A stretch of DNA of 48,084 bases from Roseburia sp. CAG:10041_57 (GTDB lineage: Bacteria; Bacillota; Clostridia; Lachnospirales; Lachnospiraceae), in NCBI GenBank assembly GCA_001916965.1, contig MNTL01000055.1:1-48084 (forward strand). The letters are read 5' to 3'. Below the pieces are notes generated by a model. That model worked only from the letters and a program-made list of their open reading frames with translations, did not search any database and had not been told where the DNA came from. Both the position numbers and the translations under genes were made by a program. Shown here piece after piece: positions 41,006 through 48,084 of the stretch; position 1 is the first letter of the stretch, and each line of letters begins with the position of its first letter.

Positions 41006-41788
41006 ATGGATATAAATACAGCAGCAGGGCTTTTGATTCCTTTTCTGGGAACGACATTAGGAGCAGCGTGTGTTTTTTTCATGAAGAAAGAGATGAATGA
41101 TATTGTGCAGAGGGCACTGACCGGGTTTGCAGCGGGAGTCATGGTGGCAGCCAGCATATGGAGCCTGTTGATACCGGCAATAGAGCAGAGTGAAGGTATG
41201 GGGAAATTTGCCTTTGTTCCTGCCGTAATCGGGTTCTGGCTGGGAGTATTATTCCTGCTGATGCTGGATCATGTGATTCCTCATCTGCATCGAAACAGCC
41301 AGGAGGCAGAAGGACCTAAGAGTAAGCTGCAAAGGACAACTATGCTTGTATTGGCAGTGACTTTGCACAATATTCCTGAGGGAATGGCAGTAGGTGTGGT
41401 ATTTGCAGGATATCTGACGGGAAATGCACAGATTACGGCAGCAGGAGCCATGGCACTTGCGATAGGTATTGCAATCCAGAATTTCCCGGAAGGAGCCATT
41501 ATATCCATGCCTCTTAGAAGCGAGGGGATGAATAAGGGCAAAGCTTTTCTTGGTGGGATGCTGTCCGGCATTGTGGAGCCGATAGGTGCAGTCCTTACAA
41601 TACTTGCAGCCAGTCTTATTGTACCGGCACTTCCTTATTTCCTCAGCTATGCAGCGGGAGCTATGCTCTATGTTGTAGTAGAAGAGCTGATTCCGGAGAT
41701 GTCAGAAGGAGAACATTCAGATATTGGAACCATATTTTTTGCAGTAGGTTTCTCCGTTATGATGGTATTGGATGTTGCGTTGGGATAA
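41006..41788 (+). CDS. ZIP family metal transporter
   Basis: This 260-residue membrane protein has eight membrane helices of the ZIP family (Zn2+, Fe2+, Mn2+ uptake into the cytoplasm). The binuclear metal site is clear: TLHNIPEGMAVGVVF in helix 4 and IQNFPEGAIISMPL in helix 5. A His/Glu-containing loop (HLHRNSQEAEGPKSK) lies between helices 3 and 4, where ZIPs usually carry the variable metal-binding loop. The start ATG 41006 follows GGTG, and GTG 40997 is an in-frame alternative. It is a single gene with its own promoter. Confidence 0.9.
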   Translation: MDINTAAGLLIPFLGTTLGAACVFFMKKEMNDIVQRALTGFAAGVMVAASIWSLLIPAIEQSEGMGKFAFVPAVIGFWLGVLFLLMLDHVIPHLHRNSQEAEGPKSKLQRTTMLVLAVTLHNIPEGMAVGVVFAGYLTGNAQITAAGAMALAIGIAIQNFPEGAIISMPLRSEGMNKGKAFLGGMLSGIVEPIGAVLTILAASLIVPALPYFLSYAAGAMLYVVVEELIPEMSEGEHSDIGTIFFAVGFSVMMVLDVALG

Positions 41789-41805
41789 AAAATATGGATA
41801 GGTGA

Positions 41806-41834
41806 TTGACAATAGCGTGAATTCTTAACATAAT
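41806..41834 (+). promoter_or_regulatory. Promoter of the ECF transporter operon
   Basis: TTGACA (41806-41811), a 17-bp spacer and CATAAT (41829-41834). The leader is only about 26 bases long, so there is no room for a vitamin riboswitch. Confidence 0.75.
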
Positions 41835-41866
41835 AAGAATGTAAAAAAACAAAGGAGGAGTTCGTC

Positions 41867-42421
41867 ATGAAATTTAAGTTTGGAATTAAAGAAGTAGTTG
41901 CAACAGGTATCGGAACCGCCCTGTTCGTGGCATTAACACAGGTACAGATTCCCATGGGTTTTATCCCCAATACCTCTTTACAGCCAAGGGCAGCGTTGCT
42001 GGCATTCCTTGCAGCTGTATTTGGTCCTGTAGTGGGCGGTATTGTAGGTTTACTGGGACATGCGTTAGGTGATGCCCTTTTCTATGGCAGCGTATGGTGG
42101 AGCTGGGTATTCCCGGATGCAGTATTCGGTCTTCTGATTGGCCTTTTTGCTGCAAAATATGCAATCAAGGATGGCGGTTTTGATAAAAAGGCAATTATTC
42201 TTTTCAATGTAGTACAGGTAGTTGCAAATGCACTGGCATGGATACTGATAGCCCCTGTCCTGGATATCCTGATTTATGCAGAACCGGTATCCAAGGCATT
42301 TGCACAGGGATTCTGGGCATTCCTTGGTAACATTATCGTTGTTGGTATTCTGGGTTCTTTACTGGCAGCCGGATATTCCAAGATTGGTGCCAAGTCATCC
42401 AGCTTAAGTAAAGAGGACTAA
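41867..42421 (+). CDS. ECF transporter S component (UPF0397 family)
   Basis: This 184-residue integral membrane substrate-binding subunit has about five or six helices. FGIKEVVATGIGTALFVALT is the usual N-terminal helix that contacts EcfT. RAALLAFLAAVFGPVVGGIV, GHALGDALFYGSVWWSWVFP and the following segments match UPF0397 (COG4720). Members are often annotated as riboflavin-type ECF S components, but their substrate is not well established. AGGAGGAG precedes the ATG. It is the first gene of an S-A-T operon, so it has a dedicated energising module. Confidence 0.87.
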   Translation: MKFKFGIKEVVATGIGTALFVALTQVQIPMGFIPNTSLQPRAALLAFLAAVFGPVVGGIVGLLGHALGDALFYGSVWWSWVFPDAVFGLLIGLFAAKYAIKDGGFDKKAIILFNVVQVVANALAWILIAPVLDILIYAEPVSKAFAQGFWAFLGNIIVVGILGSLLAAGYSKIGAKSSSLSKED

Positions 42422-42435
42422 AGGTTTTGGGACAG

Positions 42436-44148
42436 ATGGAACCTATTATAGCGTTTAGAAATTTTTCCTTTAAGTATCGTTCCCAGGTAGAACCTACATT
42501 AAAGGACATCAATCTGGAGATCTATCCTGGAGAAAAGGTATTGATCGTGGGACCTTCGGGGTCCGGCAAGTCTACACTGGCTCATTGCATGAATGGGCTG
42601 GTGCCCTTTTCGTATAAGGGAGATATTACAGGTGATTATCAGATAAAAGGCCAGAACCCCAGGAAACTGGGGATTTTTGGCTTGTCCAAAATGGTTGGAA
42701 CGGTTCTGCAGGATACAGATGGACAGTTCATCGGACTGACTGTGGCTGAGGATATTGCTTTCGCTCTGGAAAATGACAGAGTAGAGCATCAGGAGATGAA
42801 GCAGCGTGTAAAAGAAGCAGCGCAGATGGTGGATGTGAAATCTCTGTTACATCATTCCCCAAGGGAACTGTCCGGCGGTCAGAAACAGCGTGTATCCATG
42901 GCAGGGGTCATGATTGATGATGTGGATATTCTGCTTTTTGACGAGCCGCTGGCGAATCTGGACCCGGCTACAGGTAAGAGAGCAATTGATCTGATTGACC
43001 GCGTTCAGAAAGATAAGAATGTAACAATTGTTATCATAGAGCATCGTCTGGAAGATGCTCTTTATCGTGATGTGGATCGAATCATTGTAGTGGGCGATGG
43101 TCAGATCGTAGCGGATACGACACCGGATGAACTGCTGGCGATGGATGTGCTGGAACAGCAGGGAATCCGTGAACCTCTGTATCTGACAGCATTGAAGCAT
43201 GCAGGATGTCAGATTACGAAGGAATCCAGACCTCAGCATATTGAAAGCATGAATCTGGAACCGTATCGCAATCAGGTGAATACCTGGTTTCGGAGTGTTC
43301 AGCTGCCCCTAAAAGATAAACAGGCAGAAACGATTCTGGAAGTACGGGCTCTGTCTTTTGCCTATACAGAGGGTCAGCCTGTGCTGCAGGATGTTGATTT
43401 TAAGATACAGAAGGGCGAGATGCTCAGTATCGTAGGTAAGAATGGTGCGGGTAAATCGACGCTTTCTAATCTGATCTGTGGATTTCTTACTCCGGCAAAA
43501 GGCGCTGTACTTCTGCATGGTGAAGATATGAAGGATCTCTCCATTAAAGAACGAGGAGAGAAGATCGGACTTGTGATGCAGAATCCGAACCAGATGATCA
43601 GTAAGCCTATGATCTATGATGAAGTTGCACTTGGATTGCAGGTGAGAGGCGTTGCACCGGATGAGGTAAAAGACAGGGTATATGAGACATTAAAGATCTG
43701 TGGATTGTATCCTTTCCGTAACTGGCCTGTATCAGCATTGAGCTTTGGACAGAAGAAGAGAGTATCCATTGCTTCCATATTAGTATTGAATCCTGAGATA
43801 TTGATATTGGACGAGCCTACAGCCGGACAGGATTACCGTCATTATACAGAAATCATGGAATTTCTGAAAAAAATAAATGAAGAACAGGGAATTACCATTA
43901 TCATGATTACCCATGACATGCATCTGATGCTGGAATATACGGATCGTGCCATTGTAATTGCGGATGGCAGAATGATAGCAGATGATACACCATCTAGAAT
44001 TCTGACCAATGAACAGATAGCAGATACAGCATATCTCAAGAAGACTTCCCTGTATGAGCTGGCAGTGAAGTGTGGTATCTCAGAACCCTCTGCATTGGTA
44101 GAGCGTTTTATTGCAGATGATAGACTCAGACGTGAGAATGGAAAGTAA
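42436..44148 (+). CDS. ECF transporter duplicated ATPase (EcfA-EcfA' fusion)
   Basis: This 570-residue protein has two ABC ATPase domains in one chain. Domain 1 has Walker A GPSGSGKS, a Q-loop LQDTDGQF, signature LSGGQKQRVSMAG and Walker B ILLFDEPLANLDP. Domain 2 has GKNGAGKS, MQNPNQMIS, the altered signature SFGQKKRVSIA and ILILDEPTAGQD. It energises the S component through EcfT. ATG 42436 is taken as the start. A TTG at 42427 lies too close to the AAAGG site. It starts 14 bases after the S gene and 17 bases before EcfT. Confidence 0.92.
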   Translation: MEPIIAFRNFSFKYRSQVEPTLKDINLEIYPGEKVLIVGPSGSGKSTLAHCMNGLVPFSYKGDITGDYQIKGQNPRKLGIFGLSKMVGTVLQDTDGQFIGLTVAEDIAFALENDRVEHQEMKQRVKEAAQMVDVKSLLHHSPRELSGGQKQRVSMAGVMIDDVDILLFDEPLANLDPATGKRAIDLIDRVQKDKNVTIVIIEHRLEDALYRDVDRIIVVGDGQIVADTTPDELLAMDVLEQQGIREPLYLTALKHAGCQITKESRPQHIESMNLEPYRNQVNTWFRSVQLPLKDKQAETILEVRALSFAYTEGQPVLQDVDFKIQKGEMLSIVGKNGAGKSTLSNLICGFLTPAKGAVLLHGEDMKDLSIKERGEKIGLVMQNPNQMISKPMIYDEVALGLQVRGVAPDEVKDRVYETLKICGLYPFRNWPVSALSFGQKKRVSIASILVLNPEILILDEPTAGQDYRHYTEIMEFLKKINEEQGITIIMITHDMHLMLEYTDRAIVIADGRMIADDTPSRILTNEQIADTAYLKKTSLYELAVKCGISEPSALVERFIADDRLRRENGK

Positions 44149-44165
44149 GAAAGGTATGGAACAAT

Positions 44166-44993
44166 ATGTCTAAAGTATTAAGTTATGAAGAAAAAGACAC
44201 CTGGATACACAGGCTGAGTGGCGTAACGAAGCTGGTATTCTTCCTGTTGTGGTCCATTACCAGTATGCTTTCCTACGATACCCGTGTTCTTCTGGTCATG
44301 CTGGTATGCAGTCTGATCATATTTAAAATGTCCAGAACAGAGTGGAGACAGGTTGGTACAGTTTTCAAGTTCATTATGTTTTTCCTGGTAATCAATCTGC
44401 TGGCTATCTTTATCTTTTCGCCGGATCAGGGAACGAAGATATATGGTACCCATACAGAGCTTGTCAAGATTGCAGGACCATATGTGATTACTACGGAACA
44501 GCTATTTTATGAATTTAATGTTATGGTGAAATATCTGACAGTAATACCGGCAGTATTTATGTTCATTGTAACAACGAATCCCAGTGAATTTGCAGCATCC
44601 ATGAACCGTGTAGGAATCAGCTACAATATCTGCTATTCGGTGGCACTGGCTCTCAGATATATACCGGATGTGCAGGACGAATACAGGAAGATCAAGCATG
44701 CACAGGAGGCAAGAGGAATCGAAATGTCTTCCAAAGCATCCTTGATAGACAGAATCAAGAAATCCTCCACAATTCTGTTCCCGCTTATTTTCTCCAGCAT
44801 GGACAGAATAGATGTTGTCAGCAATGCCATGGAGCTTCGTGGATTTGGAAAACATAAGAAAAGGACATGGTATTCAGCCAGACCACTCAAAAAGAATGAT
44901 TATATCGTGCTCATTGTTATCGTGATTTTTACAGTGACAGCACTGGTGATTACATTTCAGAATGGAAGCAGATTCTATAATCCGTTTCTATAA
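44166..44993 (+). CDS. ECF transporter transmembrane subunit EcfT
   Basis: This 275-residue membrane coupling subunit has five or six helices, starting at LSGVTKLVFFLLWSITSMLS. It carries both EcfT coupling-helix motifs with the Ala-Arg-Gly signature: AQEARGIEMSSK (residues about 180-191) and NAMELRGFGKHKKRTWY (about 220-236). It links the ATPase to the S component. AGAAAGG precedes the ATG, and a terminator follows the stop. The S-A-T order gives a complete dedicated transporter. Confidence 0.92.
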   Translation: MSKVLSYEEKDTWIHRLSGVTKLVFFLLWSITSMLSYDTRVLLVMLVCSLIIFKMSRTEWRQVGTVFKFIMFFLVINLLAIFIFSPDQGTKIYGTHTELVKIAGPYVITTEQLFYEFNVMVKYLTVIPAVFMFIVTTNPSEFAASMNRVGISYNICYSVALALRYIPDVQDEYRKIKHAQEARGIEMSSKASLIDRIKKSSTILFPLIFSSMDRIDVVSNAMELRGFGKHKKRTWYSARPLKKNDYIVLIVIVIFTVTALVITFQNGSRFYNPFL

Positions 44994-45006
44994 TAAGTTT
45001 AGAAAG

Positions 45007-45034
45007 ATATCTCATGAAAATGAGATATTTTTTT
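45007..45034 (+). terminator. Terminator of the ECF operon
   Basis: ATATCTCAT (45007-45015), loop GAAA, ATGAGATAT (45020-45028), then TTTTTT. Confidence 0.88.
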
Positions 45035-45046
45035 CACATAAAATCA

Positions 45047-45074
45047 TTGACAATACCTGCCAAAGTGTTATAAT
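45047..45074 (+). promoter_or_regulatory. Promoter of the metal-efflux operon
   Basis: A perfect TTGACA (45047-45052), a 16-bp spacer and perfect TATAAT (45069-45074). Transcription should start near 45081. Confidence 0.82.
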
Positions 45075-45083
45075 ACAATCAAA

Positions 45084-45105
45084 CATATGAATAAGTGTTC
45101 ATATG
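45084..45105 (+). promoter_or_regulatory. ArsR/SmtB-type operator
   Basis: CATATGAATA (45084-45093), two bases, TGTTCATATG (45096-45105). This imperfect inverted repeat with the ATATGAACA-type half-site is typical of SmtB/CzrA/CadC repressors. It sits right at the predicted start point, so the ArsR protein at the end of the operon should block initiation until metal binds. Confidence 0.8.
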
Positions 45106-45195
45106 ACACGCTGATAAAAAAGAAAAGCTGTGAAACAGCGATTTTGCGAATGGGGTTCTGAATAGTTACAATAAAATAAGAAAGGGAGTTGTAAA

Positions 45196-45414
45196 ATGAA
45201 GAAAACATACAAAATTGATGTAGACTGTGCAAACTGTGCAAACAAAATGGAAGAGGCTGCTAAGAAGACAGCCGGTGTAAAGGACGCAACTGTAAACTTC
45301 ATGGCATTGAAGATGATTGTTGAGTTCGAGGATGGACAGGAACCTAAGGAAGTTATGCAGGAGGTTCTTAAGAACTGTAAGAAAGTCGAAGACGATTGTG
45401 AAATCTTTTTATAG
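45196..45414 (+). CDS. Heavy-metal-associated (HMA) domain protein
   Basis: This 72-residue single HMA domain has the ferredoxin-like fold with the metal motif CANC (KIDVDCANCANKMEEAA). It also has AGVKDATVNFMALKMIVEF and a cysteine-containing end (LKNCKKVEDDCEIFL). It probably delivers Zn2+, Cd2+ or Pb2+ to the ATPase encoded next, which lacks its own N-terminal HMA domain. AAAGGGAG lies before ATG 45196. A GC-rich hairpin separates it from the ATPase gene. Confidence 0.9.
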   Translation: MKKTYKIDVDCANCANKMEEAAKKTAGVKDATVNFMALKMIVEFEDGQEPKEVMQEVLKNCKKVEDDCEIFL

Positions 45415-45422
45415 GATAGATG

Positions 45423-45445
45423 ACCGCAGCCTTTCGGGCTGCGGT
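45423..45445 (+). terminator. Intercistronic hairpin, possible attenuator
   Basis: ACCGCAGCC (45423-45431) pairs with GGCTGCGGT (45437-45445) around a short TTTCG loop. Only TTTATA follows, so it is likely partial termination or an mRNA-stabilising stem that favours the small HMA protein over the ATPase. Confidence 0.55.
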
Positions 45446-45481
45446 TTATAATCAGTAGATACCGAATAAGAGAAAGGTATG

Positions 45482-47353
45482 ATGAATATGAATAAGAAGC
45501 AGAAGAAAGTTCTGATACGTATTATTGCATCACTGGCATTGATCATTCTGTTATCATTGCTTCCGATTAGTGGATATTTTGAATTACTGTATCTGATTCC
45601 TTATGGCATTATCGGTTACGATATTCTGATTAAGGCATGTAAAGGAATCAGGAATAAACAGGTTTTTGATGAAAATTTCCTTATGGCAGTGGCTACACTG
45701 GGAGCTATTGCACTGGGTGATTATAAAGAAGGCGTTGCGGTTATGCTGTTCTACCAGATTGGAGAGCTGTTCCAGAGCTATGCCGTAGGTAAGAGCCGCA
45801 GAAACATCAGTGAACTGATGGACATTCGCCCTGATTATGCCAATATTGAGAAAGATGGCAGGCTGGAGAAGGTCGATCCTGATGAAGTAGAGATTGGTAC
45901 AGTCATTGTCGTACAGCCGGGTGAGAAGATTCCTATTGATGGTATTGTTGTAGAAGGTCAGACAACACTGAATACCAGCGCATTGACAGGCGAGAGCCTT
46001 CCAAGGGATGCGAAGGTGGGCGACGAAGTTATCAGCGGCTGCATCAATATGACCGGTGTACTCAAGATTCAGACAACCAAGGAATTTGGTGAATCTACAG
46101 TATCCAAGATTCTTGATCTGGTAGAGAATTCCAGTTCAAAGAAATCACGTTCCGAGAATTTCATATCCAGATTCGCCCATTACTATACTCCGGCAGTATG
46201 TTATGGCGCTTTGGCACTGGCAATTCTGCCTCCAATCGTGCGTATGCTGTTCATGGGGCTGGCACCTGAATGGGGAGATTGGATTTACAGAGCCCTGACT
46301 TTCCTTGTAATCAGCTGCCCGTGTGCCTTGGTTATCAGTATACCGCTCAGCTTCTTCGCAGGAATCGGCGGAGCCAGCAATGCAGGCGTACTGGTCAAGG
46401 GTTCTAACTATCTGGAGACTTTGTCACAGGTTAAATATGTAGTTTTTGACAAGACAGGTACTTTGACAAAAGGTGTTTTTGAAGTGAGTGGTGTGCATCA
46501 TAATACAATGCCGGAGGATAAGGTATTGGAGTATGCAGCCCTGGCTGAATGCTATTCCAGCCATCCTATCAGCAAGAGCCTGAAGAATGCCTATGGAAAA
46601 GAAATCAATCAGGATCGTGTCACCAATGTGGAAGAAATCAGCGGTAACGGTGTAACTGCCATGGTAGATGGCGTATCTGTTGCAGTTGGTAATGCGAAGC
46701 TGATGAAGAAGCTGGGCGTTGCATATTCTGACTGCCACAAGGTAGGTACTCTTGTACATGTAGCGGTAGATGGTGCTTATGCAGGGCACATCCTGATTTC
46801 AGATGTTGTAAAACCACATTCCAAGGAAGCTATTGCAGAGCTGAAAAAGGCTGGCGTAAAGAAGCTTGTAATGCTGACCGGTGATGCTGACAGAGTAGCA
46901 CAGCAGGTCGCAGGCTCATTAGGAATTGATAAGGTATACAGCGAATTGCTTCCAGCCCAAAAGGTGGAAAAAGTGGAAGAGCTGTTGACAAGCAAGTCTG
47001 AAAAAGATAAACTTGCCTTTGTAGGTGACGGTATTAATGATGCTCCGGTATTGTCAAGAGCCGATATCGGTATTGCAATGGGAGCACTTGGTTCAGATGC
47101 GGCGATTGAGGCAGCAGACATAGTCCTGATGGATGATGACCCTCTCAAGATTGTAAAAGCAATCCGTATCTCCAAGAAATGTATGAGAATCGTATATGAG
47201 AATATCTATTTTGCCATAGGCATCAAGATATTGTGCCTGATTCTCGGTGCGATTGGTATTGCCAACATGTGGCTTGCCATCTTCGCAGATGTAGGAGTCA
47301 TGGTAATTGCGGTACTGAATGCAATCCGCGTATTGTTTGTGAAAAAGCTGTAG
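45482..47353 (+). CDS. Heavy-metal P1B-type ATPase (Zn/Cd/Pb exporter)
   Basis: This is a P-type pump of about 623 residues. The actuator TGES lies within ALTGESLPRDAKVG. The transmembrane ion site is CPC in VISCPCALVISIP, and the phosphorylation motif is DKTGTLTKG. The HP motif SSHPIS and hinge GDGINDAPVL are present, with MLTGDADRVAQQVA between them. CPC with LVISIP and the ArsR context fit Zn2+/Cd2+/Pb2+ export (CadA/ZntA class) more than copper. No N-terminal metal-binding domain is present. That role is taken by the separate HMA protein upstream. ATG 45479, 45482 and 45488 are all in frame, and spacing from AGAAAGG favours the latter two. Confidence 0.92.
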   Translation: MNMNKKQKKVLIRIIASLALIILLSLLPISGYFELLYLIPYGIIGYDILIKACKGIRNKQVFDENFLMAVATLGAIALGDYKEGVAVMLFYQIGELFQSYAVGKSRRNISELMDIRPDYANIEKDGRLEKVDPDEVEIGTVIVVQPGEKIPIDGIVVEGQTTLNTSALTGESLPRDAKVGDEVISGCINMTGVLKIQTTKEFGESTVSKILDLVENSSSKKSRSENFISRFAHYYTPAVCYGALALAILPPIVRMLFMGLAPEWGDWIYRALTFLVISCPCALVISIPLSFFAGIGGASNAGVLVKGSNYLETLSQVKYVVFDKTGTLTKGVFEVSGVHHNTMPEDKVLEYAALAECYSSHPISKSLKNAYGKEINQDRVTNVEEISGNGVTAMVDGVSVAVGNAKLMKKLGVAYSDCHKVGTLVHVAVDGAYAGHILISDVVKPHSKEAIAELKKAGVKKLVMLTGDADRVAQQVAGSLGIDKVYSELLPAQKVEKVEELLTSKSEKDKLAFVGDGINDAPVLSRADIGIAMGALGSDAAIEAADIVLMDDDPLKIVKAIRISKKCMRIVYENIYFAIGIKILCLILGAIGIANMWLAIFADVGVMVIAVLNAIRVLFVKKL

Positions 47354-47391
47354 CTTAACAGTTACAGAAGTAGAAGAAATGAGGAAAAGAC

Positions 47392-47745
47392 ATGGCAGAT
47401 AAAATGTGTTGCGATTCGACGGAAGTGCATGAGGATTTGCTGAAAATCGTAAATGACACCATGCCGGAAGAAACAGAGCTTTATGACCTGGCAGAACTGT
47501 TCAAGGTATTTGGAGATTCTACCAGAATCAGAATATTATTTGTACTATTTGAAGCAGAAGTATGTGTATGTGATCTGGCGCAGGTATTGAACATGACACA
47601 GTCGGCAATTTCACATCAGCTCAGGATTCTGAAACAGAACAAGCTGGTGAAGAACCGCAGGGAAGGAAAATCCATATTTTATTCCCTGGCAGACGATCAT
47701 GTACGTGCAATCATTGCACAGGGCAGAGAACACATAGAAGAATAG
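47392..47745 (+). CDS. ArsR/SmtB-family metal-responsive repressor
   Basis: This 117-residue winged-helix repressor has FKVFGDSTRIRILFVLFEAE, then VCVCDLAQVLNMTQSAISHQ. Cys58 and Cys60 sit exactly where CadC has its alpha3N Cd/Pb site, and an N-terminal Cys6-Cys7 pair could complete it. The C-terminal helix carries the alpha5 zinc site DxH, ten residues, HxxE (DDHVRAIIAQ, then GREHIEE). Both site types therefore seem present. GAGG precedes ATG 47392. As the last gene of the operon it should control the operator at 45084-45105 and so itself. Confidence 0.92.
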   Translation: MADKMCCDSTEVHEDLLKIVNDTMPEETELYDLAELFKVFGDSTRIRILFVLFEAEVCVCDLAQVLNMTQSAISHQLRILKQNKLVKNRREGKSIFYSLADDHVRAIIAQGREHIEE

Positions 47746-47752
47746 ACAAAAG

Positions 47753-47783
47753 AGAGGAGCAGCGTTGCTGTTCCTCTTTTTAA
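47753..47783 (+). terminator. Terminator of the metal-efflux operon
   Basis: GAGGAGCAGC pairs with GCTGTTCCTC around a GTT loop (one mismatch), followed by TTTTT. Confidence 0.75.
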
Positions 47784-47827
47784 CGGCATACGTCTGATAA
47801 CGCATAAAATAAAACAGTATGGACATC

Positions 47828-47876
47828 ATAAAAAGGGATGCAACATTTTCTATAAATTGTTGCATCCCTTTTGCTT
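47828..47876. terminator. Strong bidirectional hairpin
   Basis: AAAAGGGATGCAACA pairs over 15 bp with TGTTGCATCCCTTTT around a 12-base loop. It would terminate minus-strand transcription entering from the right, and backs up the operon terminator on the plus strand. Confidence 0.75.
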
Positions 47877-47961
47877 TACACTATATATATCGTCACATCT
47901 TACAGAAACTTTAGTGTGCATTTCAAATTTTTTCAAAAAACGACATATTCTGTCTTATTTC

Positions 47962-47991
47962 ATTGTACTACAAAAACTGCGCCATATGCAA
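47962..47991 (-). promoter_or_regulatory. Weak candidate minus-strand promoter
   Basis: Read on the minus strand, TTGCAT (47991-47986), an 18-bp spacer and TACAAT (47967-47962) precede the hairpin at 47828-47876. This would define a transcript of about 125 bases. Otherwise I see no gene between 47877 and 48034. Confidence 0.25.
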
Positions 47992-48034
47992 TGCCGCAGA
48001 AGTTATTATTGTAATATTTTATAACTATTCAGAG

Positions 48035-48084
48035 TCATGCAGCAGCAATTTTGCGCATACTCAGATCAGGATGCTCCGATATAT
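48035..48084 (-). CDS. C-terminal end of an unidentified gene (partial)
   Basis: One minus-strand frame enters from the right edge and ends ISEHPDLSMRKIAAA, with a TGA stop at 48035-48037. Sixteen codons or fewer are visible. They look protein-like but are too few to name a family. Confidence 0.3.
   Translation of the reverse strand, partial: ISEHPDLSMRKIAAA

Overview
The window looks like chromosomal DNA from a gut-type Lachnospiraceae bacterium (Clostridia, in the range of Blautia, Dorea or Mediterraneibacter). The evidence is a low-to-mid GC content with strong GGAGG ribosome binding sites, a Spo0A effector domain, an ECF vitamin transporter with group II style genes, LytTR regulators, an NFACT/RqcH protein, a flagellin-methylase-like protein, LtaS/YfhO envelope genes and tRNAs without encoded CCA. 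The genus is an inference. I see no prophage, no intact insertion sequence and no CRISPR array.

Layout. 1-730 is a rearranged edge: an unidentified minus-strand partial gene meets an aldo/keto reductase fragment. 731-6116 holds a cation antiporter behind a complete riboswitch-terminator leader that looks like the yybP-ykoY manganese class, a decayed LysR gene beside a YeiH-type transporter, biotin synthase behind a BirA operator, and a HipB/HipA pair whose promoter predicts a leaderless mRNA. 6165-10147 holds sfsA, a PNPOx-like protein, an ECF sigma/anti-sigma pair, a Nudix hydrolase and an acetyltransferase. 10329-16571 holds a hybrid histidine kinase, queH, argS and a FliB-like gene. 16578-20283 holds a chemoreceptor, a MATE exporter, a tRNA-Val/tRNA-Met unit and a GGDEF fossil. 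20482-24394 holds a stand-alone Spo0A DNA-binding domain, glgA and rqcH. 24403-29832 (minus) holds a YfhO protein, an LTA-synthase-like protein and an AraC regulator.

30006-35714 is a signalling block: a hybrid kinase with receiver and HPt domains, a diguanylate cyclase, a LytTR response regulator, and a second LytTR protein whose receiver has lost its phospho-acceptor. The second protein has its own promoter with 20-bp-spaced direct repeats just upstream of the -35. 35890-38552 holds araA and two copies of a previously unrecognised (by me) ~200-bp nested hairpin element. Each copy starts just after a stop codon, and they flank a truncated S8-protease prodomain gene. 38220-40873 holds a NTF2-like protein, a hydroxysteroid-dehydrogenase-like SDR and a divergent MocR regulator. 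41006-44993 holds a ZIP transporter and an ECF transporter operon. 45047-47745 is a self-contained heavy-metal efflux operon (operator, HMA protein, P-type ATPase, ArsR repressor).

The strongest candidates for something undescribed are the paired structured elements at 37393-37582 and 38007-38209, the receiver-less Spo0A paralog, and the kinase/cyclase/LytTR/pseudo-LytTR block with its direct-repeat promoter.
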